Position numbers and translations under genes: made by a program. From Flavobacterium chilense (lineage in GTDB: Bacteria; Bacteroidota; Bacteroidia; Flavobacteriales; Flavobacteriaceae), in contig NZ_LSYT01000001.1 of assembly GCF_001602525.1 (NCBI RefSeq), forward strand, positions 930,001 through 994,000: a stretch of 64,000 nucleotides of DNA, in the 5' to 3' direction. A model generated the notes under the pieces. That model was not told where the DNA came from. It did no database searches and was given only the letters and a program-made list of their open reading frames with translations. Shown piece by piece: positions 44,440-53,713 of the stretch. Each line of letters starts with the position of its first letter. Position 1 is the first letter of the stretch.

Positions 44440-44889
44440 TTACGCTACCTTATTTTTGATAGCAAACATAATCTCATCGTAGTTTTCGAAATTATCAGGA
44501 GAAACAACCAAAGTCCTGTTATTTTCTAATTTTATGATACTTATACTATAACCATCAGTTAAATATCCTGATTTAGTTTGCATTCTGATTTTTCTTCTCT
44601 CAATACCAATTATACTTGTAAAAGGAATATACTGTTTTTGACCAGAAATTAATAAGATTTTTTCAATTCCCTGATCTGTAATTATTAATTTGAAAGTTCG
44701 CAACAAATCCAATGCTGCAAAAAAGAAAAATAATATAAATATAAATGATACAATAAATACAGGATTTTTGATAAGTCGGGAATATTGCGAAATACTGTTT
44801 AAACACAGATATACTGTAATCATGAAAAGCAGAAAACCAGCTCCTATTCTCGCCCAAAATAATTTTCTGAATTTTGATTCAATTTGCAT
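44440..44889 (-). CDS. Two-helix membrane protein with PH-like domain
   Basis: 149 residues: two membrane helices (about 12-32, 43-65) then a ~80-residue beta domain (LIITDQGIEKILLISGQKQYIPFTSIIGIERR.. NRTLVVSPDNFENYDEIMFAI) of bacterial PH/YdbT style. Same plan as the gene at 47015. Located opposite the effector operon; no known function. Confidence 0.6.
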   Translation of the reverse strand: MQIESKFRKLFWARIGAGFLLFMITVYLCLNSISQYSRLIKNPVFIVSFIFILFFFFAALDLLRTFKLIITDQGIEKILLISGQKQYIPFTSIIGIERRKIRMQTKSGYLTDGYSISIIKLENNRTLVVSPDNFENYDEIMFAIKNKVA

Positions 44890-44901
44890 AGTTGTAAATC
44901 G

Positions 44902-46371
44902 TTATTTGTAATGATCATAAAATTGGTTTCTAAACAATTCTGTTGGATCATACTTCTTTTTTAATCTAAAGAACTCATCAGATTCGGGATAAACTTTTCT
45001 CATTTTCTCTCTATCAATATGCAAACGATACGGAAGATAAAATGTGCCATTATTTTTAATTGCAACATCTACCAGTTGATTCGTTAAAACTTTCATTTCC
45101 TTTTCTTCTTTTTCATTTTTTTTCTGGTTGAAAAGAAAAACAAATCCAAAAACATCTTCTTTAGCATAACTCATATAAGTATCTTCGTCTTTATTAACAG
45201 CGCGAATAGTTATATTAAGTAAATCAAGTTTCGATTGCAGTAAAACTGGCTTTATGTCTTTTATAAATTGATTAAAATTTCGTTCCGGAATAAAATATTC
45301 CTGCAATAAATCAGTAGAATTTGGGTCTTTGTTTTCGATTAATGATACATGGTCGTTCAGTAATTCATTTCGCGAAAAGACATTGTGTTTTGTTATTTTA
45401 TTCATTCCGATTTCTAAGTCCCAGCGCAAACGCTTTCCGTATTCACTACGTACAGAGCTTCTAAAAACCAATCGTTTTGTTTCTTCATTCTTATTATTTT
45501 GCTCATGAATTGGTAATGGTTTCTGATCAACCTCTTCAAAGAAATTAAGAGTTGCTTCTTCTAAAAACTCTTTGTTAGAAATCTTCAACCTTCCAAAAAC
45601 TAAATTTACCTTCGGGTTATCCAGAATTAGTTTTTTATAATAAGAAATATAATTTTCAGGACTTAAACGAAAATATTTAAATTGTAAAGCTTTATTATCA
45701 ACCACTTTAAGTTTGACTTCTAAAATAATACCAAAAAGTCCGTAACCACCTAATACAAGTTTAAACAATTCAGGATTTTTATCTCTGCTGCAAGTGATAA
45801 CTTCACCTTTATAATTCATTAAAGTAAAAGAAAGTACTGAGGATGAAATTGGCGCTGAATCTTTTTGCCAGCCATGCCCATTTACGCTTATAGAGCCTCC
45901 AACCGAAAACGAGCTAAAAGCCTGCATAACTGCAATCGATTTTCCGTATTGATCTAAATATTCAATTGCGTCCTGCCACAAGGCGCCAGACCCAATAATT
46001 AATACATTATTTACTTCATCTAATGACATATGTTTGTAGGGCAACATATTTAAAACAATCCCATCTGGATAAATAGTATGTCCGCCCATACTGTGTTGAG
46101 CGCCTGCGATAGAAATTTTGAGATGATGTTTCTGGGCATACTTTAAAACTTCTTTCAGCTGATTTATCATTTCCTTCTTATCATTAGGAACTTTAATAAT
46201 TGTATCTACTTTAGTTAAATTAAGCTGGCTGGCATCGTTGGCATAACCATTCGGAATATCTGTTTTCTTGTCCGTTTCATTCAATTTTGTTTTTAAAACA
46301 TGGCAAACCGGAATAGTAATAAAAACTACTATAACTAAAATTATCAGAATCCAAATGTATTTTTTCTTCAT
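44902..46371 (-). CDS. Membrane-anchored FAD-binding oxidoreductase (VAO/PCMH family)
   Basis: A 489-residue protein with an N-terminal membrane anchor (about 4-24) and a PCMH FAD domain: ISIAGAQHSMGGHTIYPDG, VLIIGSGALWQDAIEYL, SFSVGGSISVNGHGWQ, GGYGLFGIILEVKLKV. The C-terminal substrate domain ends FFRLKKKYDPTELFRNQFY, the family's end motif. It belongs with alditol/gulonolactone-type oxidases; the acceptor and substrate are unknown. Position 12 bases upstream of the PH-like gene. Confidence 0.88.
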   Translation of the reverse strand: MKKKYIWILIILVIVVFITIPVCHVLKTKLNETDKKTDIPNGYANDASQLNLTKVDTIIKVPNDKKEMINQLKEVLKYAQKHHLKISIAGAQHSMGGHTIYPDGIVLNMLPYKHMSLDEVNNVLIIGSGALWQDAIEYLDQYGKSIAVMQAFSSFSVGGSISVNGHGWQKDSAPISSSVLSFTLMNYKGEVITCSRDKNPELFKLVLGGYGLFGIILEVKLKVVDNKALQFKYFRLSPENYISYYKKLILDNPKVNLVFGRLKISNKEFLEEATLNFFEEVDQKPLPIHEQNNKNEETKRLVFRSSVRSEYGKRLRWDLEIGMNKITKHNVFSRNELLNDHVSLIENKDPNSTDLLQEYFIPERNFNQFIKDIKPVLLQSKLDLLNITIRAVNKDEDTYMSYAKEDVFGFVFLFNQKKNEKEEKEMKVLTNQLVDVAIKNNGTFYLPYRLHIDREKMRKVYPESDEFFRLKKKYDPTELFRNQFYDHYK

Positions 46372-46413
46372 ATTTTTTTATTAACCCTTGTTTATAAAAG
46401 ATTTTATTTTTTT

Positions 46414-46998
46414 TTAATGGCAATACTCTTTAAACTTAATCGTTTTCAATGCTTTTATAAATTCTTTCTCTGTTTTCTCTTTCAAATTTTGTCCATAAAA
46501 AGACATTCTTGTTTTATTGAAGTTTTTTTTACTTCCTTCTAAACTATCAATATAAATACCAGTTGTACCAAACTCTTTATTTACTGGTGTAATTAACTTT
46601 GCCATAAAACAATCAATTTTTTGTGATACAAATTTTTGCTTCAGATACTTTTTAAAATCAATATTCCCGGAAATCGAATCTACAACTAAATGCTTCGTTT
46701 TCTTTAAAAGCTCTTTTTGTATTTTACTTAATTCTGCATAACTTTTTTTATCATATACTAAAGAGATATTATTTTTAGTCACATCACCCGAATACCAACC
46801 AATATCAAAAATTAAAGTATCTTTTTTCTCCGTAATAACTCCTCCTACATAACTATCTGTTCCCTTGATTTCAATTTGACTCCAATCTTGAGGAACGGTT
46901 ATCTCAAAACTTTCAAAGTCAATTGTTTTATATTCTGACTTAGAATTACAGCAACTAATTAAAATAGAGGCTAATATTAAAAATAATGTTTGTTTCAT
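46414..46998 (-). CDS. Lipoprotein of unknown function
   Basis: 194 residues with lipobox ILISC (Cys ~16-17). The mature part (ITVPQDWSQIEIKGTDSYVGG.. LIFDIGWYSGDV) is a mixed alpha/beta fold of the PsbP/DUF1795-like sort but too weak to name. Same strand as the flanking membrane genes, 42 bases upstream of the FAD oxidase. Could be an accessory or immunity lipoprotein. Confidence 0.65.
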   Translation of the reverse strand: MKQTLFLILASILISCCNSKSEYKTIDFESFEITVPQDWSQIEIKGTDSYVGGVITEKKDTLIFDIGWYSGDVTKNNISLVYDKKSYAELSKIQKELLKKTKHLVVDSISGNIDFKKYLKQKFVSQKIDCFMAKLITPVNKEFGTTGIYIDSLEGSKKNFNKTRMSFYGQNLKEKTEKEFIKALKTIKFKEYCH

Positions 46999-47014
46999 TT
47001 TTATCTTTTAAATT

Positions 47015-47605
47015 TTAACTGATTTCTATATTTCGATCAAAATATTTTCGGAAAAAAATTGTAGCATTATTAATATCAGTTTGATGTAATTCAAGATGCT
47101 GAAAAAAACAATTTTTACCATCTTTTAGCTTTAAGATCAAATCATCTTTAGTAAATACAATACTTTCAATTTGTTCTATTTCTATAAAATGTTTTTGCTT
47201 TCCATTTTCAAAATACAAGATTTTATTTTCCTGTTTTATTAGTGCACTTGGAATAATAATTACACCTTTTAGAATCAATAACAAACCTGAAATAAAAAAA
47301 AGAAGTGATATCATTTTTTCGTTTTCATAAACAGAAAAGAATATAATGGAACCTACAAAAGCCATAAGCCCAAAAATAAAAGGCAGTATATTTAAATAAG
47401 TATCATTACTACTTTTTAATCTAATTTCATTATCATAATTATTGTTTAAATATTTTATTGATTGGTATATATCAAATAATAGTAAAGGCAAACAAATAAA
47501 TGGAATATAATTACTTAAGCCTGGAATATATTCGTCAATATCTATAAAAAAGGCTAATAAAAGGACTCCACATATAATATTTAAAATAATTGTACTGATT
47601 TTCAT
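47015..47605 (-). CDS. Four-helix membrane protein with PH-like tail
   Basis: 196 residues: hydrophobic helices at about 5-22, 33-49, 73-91, 99-119, then a beta tail (ILYFENGKQKHFIEIEQIESIVFTKDDLILKLKDGKN) like the PH-type domain of the 44440 gene. No signal peptide. Function unknown; 16 bases upstream of the lipoprotein gene. Confidence 0.65.
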   Translation of the reverse strand: MKISTIILNIICGVLLLAFFIDIDEYIPGLSNYIPFICLPLLLFDIYQSIKYLNNNYDNEIRLKSSNDTYLNILPFIFGLMAFVGSIIFFSVYENEKMISLLFFISGLLLILKGVIIIPSALIKQENKILYFENGKQKHFIEIEQIESIVFTKDDLILKLKDGKNCFFQHLELHQTDINNATIFFRKYFDRNIEIS

Positions 47606-47686
47606 ATTATACTTTTAATTGCAGTTATAGTAAACTGCTGCGCTAATATAAAACAAAACCTATTACAAATAAACTTACAATAAAAC

Positions 47687-47727
47687 CTGCTGTTTGGGAT
47701 GTTAGCCCAACGCATACCAAACAGCAG
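47687..47727. terminator. Hairpin CTGCTGTTTGG/CCAAACAGCAG
   Basis: 11-base perfect inverted repeat (47687-47697 and 47717-47727) enclosing GATGTTAGCCCAACGC. It lies just after the stop of the minus-strand beta-helix gene at 47736; GATGTTAGC recurs in the palindrome cluster at 48883, so it may belong to that repeat family. Confidence 0.6.
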
Positions 47728-47735
47728 ATAATTTT

Positions 47736-48443
47736 TTATATTTCTTTGTAAAAAGATTTTCCTTCACGTAACCTGTCATACCATTCATTATCGTTAATGG
47801 TGTCATAGTAATCATCCATTTCGTCCATTTCATCTTCTTCTATTTGTTCATCGGTTACAGGCTCGTTAAGTATAGCATGATCAACCAGGTCGTAAAAAGC
47901 CCTGTCGCTCATAAAGTCAATATTATTTTTCTTTTCATTTACGCGCCAGGTGTTGCCGTAAGCTTTTTCAAAATTGATTATACCGTTTATTTCAAAAAAA
48001 TGTTCTTCGGGATAAAAGAATTCGGCCTTTGCATTGCCTTGTATAATGGCTGAACAATCGTTGTAGTGGCCTATAAGAGCGCCTTCTATTTCTACATTAC
48101 CCAGTACTTCTAACGTGCCACCAGTTATAAGATTTTTAGCTTTGAAGTTGCCGCCTACAAAAAGAAATGTGATTGGCTCATCATCATAGTGCTCTAACAA
48201 ACCATTTACAGTAAGGTTACCGGTTACAATGAGGTTGTTTACTTTATCACCCAACTCAAAGTTCCCATCGATGGTAAGATCGCCTATACATATCAATGTA
48301 TCACAACCCCATTCATTTTCTTCATCATAATCTATATGATATTCCAATAGTTCTTTATCTATGTTTGATTTTTCAATCAGCTTATAGATTTCTTCTTTGC
48401 TTATTTCGCATTTGCGTAAACTTTTTGTGTTTTGTAATAGCAT
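47736..48443 (-). CDS. Bactofilin-like right-handed beta-helix protein
   Basis: 235 residues. After a short helical head (KCEISKEEIYKLIEKSN) comes a series of beta-helix coils: GDLTIDGNFELGDKVNNLIVTG.. LTVNGLL.. FVGGNFKAKNLITGG.. LEVLGNVEIEGALIG, as in bactofilins and polymer-forming cytoskeletal domains; the tail is acidic. No signal. In Bacteroidota such proteins occur in toxin-immunity clusters as well as cytoskeletal loci; the setting here favours the former (inference). Confidence 0.65.
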   Translation of the reverse strand: MLLQNTKSLRKCEISKEEIYKLIEKSNIDKELLEYHIDYDEENEWGCDTLICIGDLTIDGNFELGDKVNNLIVTGNLTVNGLLEHYDDEPITFLFVGGNFKAKNLITGGTLEVLGNVEIEGALIGHYNDCSAIIQGNAKAEFFYPEEHFFEINGIINFEKAYGNTWRVNEKKNNIDFMSDRAFYDLVDHAILNEPVTDEQIEEDEMDEMDDYYDTINDNEWYDRLREGKSFYKEI

Positions 48444-48678
48444 ATGTTTTTTGTTTTGATAGAATTAATAAGATCTTTTTTTTATTTTTTGTACTAAGCA
48501 GCATTGCTACTGTTGGGCTTTTGTTGCCTCGCACACTTGTACCATAGTAATACTATTGGGCAATGTACTGGTTGTTGTATTTATACTTATTTTTTTTGAC
48601 AGAATTTACAGGATTTACATGATTGTTTATTAAAGGTTGTTTCGAAAAATTTGCATCCTGCACTGAAGACGCATAAGC

Positions 48679-49001
48679 AATAGCATAGGGCAACTCCCTA
48701 TGAATAGTAGCGAACCTAAACCTAAGCCCTGAAAGGGCGAAAGCCATTGCGTTATTATATTCGTTTGTTTTGTTCATAATTGCTTACGCCCTTTCAGGGC
48801 TTTTTTTATTTGCTTGTTCATAGGGCGTTGCCCTATGCTATTGCTTTCGGGCTTTCAGCCCTTGCTTCTTTTCGCTGTTCGGGATGTTAGCACAGAACAT
48901 CCTGAACGGTTGTTAATAGGGATTTGTAATCCCATGATGTAATGGATTTGGAAATCCATTTTTATCTGTAGTTCCACATGCGCTGCGCTAACATGTGGAA
49001 C
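48679..49001. repeat. Cluster of nested palindromes (probable mobile or REP-like element)
   Basis: Five structures: AATAGCATAGGG.. (48679-48704) and its complement at 48817-48842 (26 bases, one mismatch), each also self-complementary; inside them GCCCTGAAAGGGC (48726-48738) and GCCCTTTCAGGGC (48788-48800); then TTCGGGATGTT/AACATCCTGAA (48878-48906); GGGATT/AATCCC (48919-48933) and GGATTT/AAATCC; GTTCCACATG/CATGTGGAAC (48971-49001). A 621-base gene-free stretch. Translating it gives AMAFALSG-type peptides often mis-annotated as proteins. Confidence 0.8.
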
Positions 49002-49064
49002 AGCAAATCCTTAAAATCCTGTCTGTTATTTTAATAGTTGCACTGTAGTTGTGTTCAAAAAAAA

Positions 49065-49931
49065 TTATCCCATATCACAATCTTCCAAGCGTGGATCGTT
49101 TTCCAGTATGTAATAGCTTATTACTCGGAGAATGAATCCTGGTATGCCGAAGGCTGTATTCAGTTGCTTGTCGCCGCCAAATATGCGGGCATCACTAAAA
49201 TCTCCGCCGTGGTCAAAGGTGATGATGAGCGGTTCGCCTAATTTGTTTTTACGTCCTTTGTCGAGCAGGAACCAGTTTTGTGCAGCCTGTGCAAAATCTT
49301 TGTAACGTTCTTCGTTGCTGCTGAATTTTCCGTCTTCGTCTTCTTCAAAATCATAATCATCATAACCTTCAAAAGAACCTGAGTCGCCGGATGCATCCCA
49401 ATAGAAGCCGCCTACATCGCCATTGTCGAACGTTACTGAGCCATGCAATGCTGCTGCTTTGCGGTGAGATGCGGGCATGTCTTTTGGTGCGCGGGCTGCA
49501 TTGGGTGCGCCAAATTGTGCGGTGTACACTGTGCCATCGGTGGCTTTCAGGTCCAGTTCAAGCCAGCCGGCATTGTCCCTGCATGCTACAAGGCGTGCAA
49601 GCAGATCTTGCAGAATTTCTTTACATGCAGGCGTTGCGGCCCAGGACTCAAAATGTTTTTGCAGTGCTGCTATTTGCTCTGCAAGCGTTCCTTTTGCTAA
49701 GGATACTCTTTCTGCCGTTGCTGCGCCTTCTTCTATATAACCTTTTTTTGTTTTTTCGGCTATTAGTTTGTCTGCTTCTTTCTGGCACTGCATTTCGGTG
49801 TCGAATGTTTTCGTTTGTGTTTGTCCGGTAGTACCTGTTTTGCCGTAGTTAACGGTAAAGCTGTTGCTGATTACTTCTATGCTCCAGAATTTTGAGCTTT
49901 TGTCGTCTGTGTAGGTGAATGTTTTTTTCAT
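49065..49931 (-). CDS. WGR-domain protein with unknown C-terminal domain
   Basis: 288 residues. The first ~70 are a WGR domain ([23 protein letters not shown].. [23 protein letters not shown]), a module that in PARPs binds DNA or protein. The rest is Ala/Asp/Gly-rich (about 90-288: [19 protein letters not shown].. [17 protein letters not shown].. [16 protein letters not shown]), not a known catalytic domain. It is visibly GC-richer than every neighbour, which suggests recent acquisition. No partner gene is adjacent. Confidence 0.75.
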   Translation of the reverse strand: MKKTFTYTDDKSSKFWSIEVISNSFTVNYGKTGTTGQTQTKTFDTEMQCQKEADKLIAEKTKKGYIEEGAATAERVSLAKGTLAEQIAALQKHFESWAATPACKEILQDLLARLVACRDNAGWLELDLKATDGTVYTAQFGAPNAARAPKDMPASHRKAAALHGSVTFDNGDVGGFYWDASGDSGSFEGYDDYDFEEDEDGKFSSNEERYKDFAQAAQNWFLLDKGRKNKLGEPLIITFDHGGDFSDARIFGGDKQLNTAFGIPGFILRVISYYILENDPRLEDCDMG

Positions 49932-50000
49932 TTTTTTGTTATTTGTTTATTTTAGCTAATACCTTGATTTTTTGAACCAAATACTATTTAATATCACTTA

Positions 50001-50040
50001 GTTTGATAAAACAATTCCATACGGAAATGTTTTATCAAAC
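50001..50040. repeat. 18-base inverted repeat with 4-base loop
   Basis: GTTTGATAAAACAATTCC (50001-50018) and GGAAATGTTTTATCAAAC (50023-50040) match at 17 of 18 positions. Lies between the WGR gene and the ankyrin remnant; no T-run, so perhaps an element end or protein-binding site. Confidence 0.6.
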
Positions 50041-50081
50041 ACTCAACAATATACTTATGCTTGTTTTTTTTGGGGCTGATG

Positions 50082-50234
50082 CTAAAGTGGTATTTCCCAT
50101 TCTTCTTTAATAAAATGGGGTGCATCTGCTTCAATTAGCGCTTTTACAATTTCCAGATAGCCGTGCTCTGAAGCAGTCTCTGTAGTTGTACTATTTTTTG
50201 TAGTTGCCTTTTTTATAGGATTGGTTTGGCAAAA
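50082..50234 (-). pseudogene. Ankyrin-repeat protein remnant
   Basis: Minus-strand frame ending at TAG 50082-50084 reads TASEHGYLEIVKALIEAD then APHFIKEEWEIPL: an ankyrin repeat helix pair followed by a plausible natural C-terminus. Upstream the frame is Thr-rich and blocked by TGA, with no start. So only the last ~45 codons of a former ankyrin gene remain. The rest of 49932-50502 shows no gene. Confidence 0.55.
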
Positions 50235-50502
50235 TCAACCAGATAGCACTGTAATATGTTATGACACGAATTAAATTATTATTCTTATCTGTGGTATTTT
50301 TATAAATTCTGATGTTATATACAGTGTATTTCTTATACAAAAATGTGTTGTTTTTCTTAAAAAAACAAAATATAATGCATTATTAACATAGCAATCTATA
50401 TTATTACTGTATCCAAATCATATAACATTATTCAAAAATGCTGTAAGACATTCTTCACACAATCTGGATAATTTTACATCATAACATTTAAACTATGAAA
50501 TC

Positions 50503-51093
50503 ATGAAAAAAATAGTATTAGCCGGAAAAGCAATTTTAGGAGCAGGATTATTGATTATATTTTTGAATTCCTGTAAAAACGAAACCAAACAAGAAGATCC
50601 AAAAGAAGTAGCAGAAGATAGCAACGAAGCCAAATTTGACTCTGTTGCAGATAAAAAAGATGATTCGGAATTTTTAGTAGATATCGCAGAAGTAAATCTT
50701 GCTGAAATCGAAATTGGAAAACTGGCTCAAACCAAAAGTACCAATGCTGAAGTGAAGAAATTTGGAAAAATGCTTGTTGATGAGCATACCAAATCAGCTT
50801 CTGAAGTTAGCGCTTTAGCTAAAGCAAAAAACTTCACTTTACCAACTTCGTTAACTGAAGAAGGTCAGGATGAATATAAAAAACTAAATGAAAAATCAGG
50901 TCTTGACTTTGATAAAAAATTCGCCGATATGATGATCGACGGACACGAAAAAGCAATTGACAAATTGAAAAAAGCAACTGAAGACGCAAAAGATCAAGAT
51001 GTTAAACTTTGGGCATCAAATAATATAGCACCGCTTACCGCTCATTTGGAGCATGCGAAATTGCTTAAACAAGACTTAGACAAAAAGAAATAA
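50503..51093 (+). CDS. DUF4142 lipoprotein
   Basis: 196 residues with lipobox FLNSC (Cys ~24), an acidic linker, then the ferritin-like helical DUF4142 domain: FLVDIAEVNLAEIEIGKLA, FGKMLVDEHTKSASEVSALA, FDKKFADMMIDGHEKAIDKLKKA. Family members are exported and often near stress or catalase genes; function unknown. Own terminator follows at 51122. Confidence 0.88.
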   Translation: MKKIVLAGKAILGAGLLIIFLNSCKNETKQEDPKEVAEDSNEAKFDSVADKKDDSEFLVDIAEVNLAEIEIGKLAQTKSTNAEVKKFGKMLVDEHTKSASEVSALAKAKNFTLPTSLTEEGQDEYKKLNEKSGLDFDKKFADMMIDGHEKAIDKLKKATEDAKDQDVKLWASNNIAPLTAHLEHAKLLKQDLDKKK

Positions 51094-51121
51094 ATTTAAT
51101 TGGTTATTATTTATTTTCAAA

Positions 51122-51155
51122 AAACCCCTTAAGAGTTGAATTGCTTAAGGGGTTT
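51122..51155 (+). terminator. Rho-independent terminator
   Basis: AAACCCCTTAAG (51122-51133) pairs perfectly with CTTAAGGGGTTT (51144-51155), then TTTG. Ends the DUF4142 gene. Confidence 0.85.
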
Positions 51156-51294
51156 CTTTGTTTTTAGGCACAAAGGTATTGATTTACAAAGGTTAAAAGG
51201 TTTTATAAAGACACACCACATGTACATTTAATTCGTTTAAGATATACTATAACAAATTAAGCCTTTGTTGCTTTGAAAATATACCTTTTTGAAC

Positions 51295-52656
51295 CTAGGC
51301 TCCTAGCGAGCCGGCAATCATTTTACCTTTATAAAAAACGCCTTCTCTTTTAGGTAAACGTGCTACGGCTTCGGCGGAGCAGGTTGCTTTTACCAAAATA
51401 AAATTGGCTTCGTCATTTGCTGCAGGCCAAACACGTTTTCCTGAATCGTTAAGTGGTAAAATTTCATCTTTTGTTGCAATATGCAAAGCGCGGCTTAAAC
51501 TATACTCATCCGTCCAGCCATACAACTGTGCGCAGAGTTTTGCTTTTTCGAGCATATCACAAGTCCCGAAAGGCTGCCAGTGATCTACAATACTATCGGT
51601 TCCGGTCATTAATTTTACACCGTATTTTTTCAAAGTCGGAATTGGCATTATGGTTTTCCCAATCGGAATCGTAGACACTACTCCTATTCCTAGATTTCCC
51701 ATTTGCTCAGCTATTTTTTCCATGTCTTTTGGATCCATTCTTGCTAAAGCAAATCCGTGACTGATATAGGTTTTTCCTTGTAGTTGTTTATTTTCCTCTG
51801 TTCTTTTAATAATATATTCAATCGCAGATTTGCCGGCTGGAGGCGATTCATGCAAATGTATGTCAATACCTTTATTCGTATCAATTGCAATCTGAAACAT
51901 GGTATCTAATGATTTTTCCATATTTCCATCAACGTTTGTAGGATCTAGTCCGCCTATGAAATCAATTCCCATACTGGCCGATTCTCTTAACAAAGATTCC
52001 GATTGCGAATATAAGATTCCGTGTTGTGGGAAAGCAACAATTTCCCAACCAAAACTATCTTTATTTTTCTCTAATGCTGCCTGCAAATGTTCTAAACTTT
52101 TTAATCCGCTTACAGGATCGATATTACATTGACAACGCGCAAAATAACTTCCCTGACTTTGCATTAGTTTGATCGCCTCTTCCGCTTTATGCTGAGAATC
52201 CGGTAACAATTGCGGAATTAACTTTTGCTCCAGCGTAATCATATCTTTTACCGTATAACCTTTTCTTGGTGCAGCATTCCAGGTTCCGCTGCCATAATAG
52301 GTTTTATCAATATGGATGTGCATATCTCGCAATCCCGGAAGCATTAAAAGTCCTTTGCCATCAACGGTTTTTAATTTCAAAGCAGGTTTTCCTGTAATGA
52401 TGCTTTTAATTTTACCATCGGCAATGTGCAAATTATATAAAGCTGTTTTGGTGGCAATTACTTCATTCTTTTCATTGTATTCAAAACCATCTTCTAATCG
52501 TACATTCATTAAAAGATATTCGTTCAAAGCTGTTTTATTTTCTTCTGGCAATACTTGTGCTACTGCATTGCCTCCAATTCCTGAAAACAAGGCTGCACCG
52601 GTGGCTGCGGCTCCTAATCCTAAGAATTTTTTTCTGCTCATTTTATGCTCTTCCAT
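51295..52656 (-). CDS. Amidohydrolase (cytosine deaminase-like metal-dependent hydrolase)
   Basis: 453 residues. N-terminus SRKKFLGLGAAATGAALFSG looks like a Tat-type leader with RK instead of RR. Metal-site motifs: HIHIDKTYY (about 114-116), DIHLHESP, SHGFALARMD, GTDSIVDHWQPFG. The H(x)H + GTW pattern is close to cytosine deaminase-like amidohydrolases; substrate unknown. It neighbours the divergent-in-function AraC gene (same strand, 116 bases upstream), a likely regulator. Confidence 0.85.
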   Translation of the reverse strand: MEEHKMSRKKFLGLGAAATGAALFSGIGGNAVAQVLPEENKTALNEYLLMNVRLEDGFEYNEKNEVIATKTALYNLHIADGKIKSIITGKPALKLKTVDGKGLLMLPGLRDMHIHIDKTYYGSGTWNAAPRKGYTVKDMITLEQKLIPQLLPDSQHKAEEAIKLMQSQGSYFARCQCNIDPVSGLKSLEHLQAALEKNKDSFGWEIVAFPQHGILYSQSESLLRESASMGIDFIGGLDPTNVDGNMEKSLDTMFQIAIDTNKGIDIHLHESPPAGKSAIEYIIKRTEENKQLQGKTYISHGFALARMDPKDMEKIAEQMGNLGIGVVSTIPIGKTIMPIPTLKKYGVKLMTGTDSIVDHWQPFGTCDMLEKAKLCAQLYGWTDEYSLSRALHIATKDEILPLNDSGKRVWPAANDEANFILVKATCSAEAVARLPKREGVFYKGKMIAGSLGA

Positions 52657-52772
52657 AAATTATATTTTATCTTCTTTGAGTTTGTTATACGATTTTGCAA
52701 TAACACTCTGACGACAAATAGAATGTATTGCTTTGCAAAAATCGTGATAAACTAAAAACGAGAACGGTAATA

Positions 52773-53645
52773 TTACGGATAAGGATGGTAAAAATTATAA
52801 CTTTGCTTAAAATCGCCCGGAGTTTTGCCTGTATATTTTTTAAATACTTTGCTGAAATAGGTATTATCATTAGACCCCAACTGATATGCTATTTCTTTGA
52901 TAGACAAATCAGTACTGGTAAGCAAACGTTTTGCTTCGAGAATTGTCCTTTCTTTTATTACATCGCCTGCGGGAATTTTTAGATATTTCTGAGATAGAAT
53001 ATTAAGGTAATTGGGAGTAATATTTAATCTATTAGCATAAAAATTCACCGAAGATTCCTGATTAAAATGCTCATCAATCAAGGCGTTAAACCTCCTGATC
53101 ATTTTTTCGGGTTTGGTCGAAGAATCATGCTCCGGAAATTGATTCAAATAATCCTTTTGCAATAACTTAAGCATTAAATGCAAACGAAGCAGTACTATTT
53201 CTTTGGTAAGCATTTCATTGTCAGACAATACCAGTTCGATTTCATGTAACTGATTTTTAAATTCCTCAAATTTTATCTGAGTTAAAGAAAGACAAGACGG
53301 TACACTTTGCTCAAAAAAAGGAAACACTCCTAAATTCGAGAAAATAGTTATTACATCTGCCGAAAGCATGAGTTGAAATCCTGTAGTATCTACATCAAGC
53401 GACCAGTTATGGACTTGTCCGGGCCTGATAAAATACACCTGATAATCCTTTACTGTATATTGTGTAAAATCGACATAGTGAACTCCCGATCCTTTCTCAA
53501 CGAAAAACACGAGATAAAAATCATGTTTATGTGGTTGTTCAAATTCGTTTCTTCCCTTAACACTATGGCGAAATAAGGTAATACCCAAAGTTTCTTCTCC
53601 AAGTATATTACCAACAGATAAAACGGGAATCGGATATTTTTGCAA
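52773..53645 (-). CDS. AraC-family transcriptional regulator with cupin sensor
   Basis: 290 residues: N-terminal cupin-like sensor (HKHDFYLVFFVEKGSGVHYVDF, RPGQVHNWSL) and a C-terminal double HTH (FYANRLNITPNYLNILSQKYL; SIKEIAYQLGSNDNTYFSKVFKKYTGKTPGDF). It probably responds to a small organic ligand and controls the amidohydrolase just downstream or the dehydrogenase gene upstream. The long gap on its 5' side holds a terminator. Confidence 0.9.
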   Translation of the reverse strand: MQKYPIPVLSVGNILGEETLGITLFRHSVKGRNEFEQPHKHDFYLVFFVEKGSGVHYVDFTQYTVKDYQVYFIRPGQVHNWSLDVDTTGFQLMLSADVITIFSNLGVFPFFEQSVPSCLSLTQIKFEEFKNQLHEIELVLSDNEMLTKEIVLLRLHLMLKLLQKDYLNQFPEHDSSTKPEKMIRRFNALIDEHFNQESSVNFYANRLNITPNYLNILSQKYLKIPAGDVIKERTILEAKRLLTSTDLSIKEIAYQLGSNDNTYFSKVFKKYTGKTPGDFKQSYNFYHPYP

Positions 53646-53713
53646 GGGAAAACTGGATTAATGGTTCACTTTCAAAATTAATAATTAAATGGTATAAGTT
53701 TTCCAAAAGAATA

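Noticed and set aside
48553-48777. A 74-codon minus-strand frame containing AMAFALSGLRFRFAT
   Set aside because: It is the translation of the palindromic repeat cluster; similar peptides arise wherever this element occurs. No start context or homology to a real protein.
49391-49831. Plus-strand frames of 85-146 codons across the WGR gene
   Set aside because: Cys/Leu/Arg-rich antisense shadows of a GC-rich gene on the other strand.
51295-52656. Classical twin-arginine leader on the amidohydrolase
   Set aside because: The motif has Arg-Lys where Tat needs Arg-Arg; export by Tat cannot be claimed, though the leader-like N-terminus is real.
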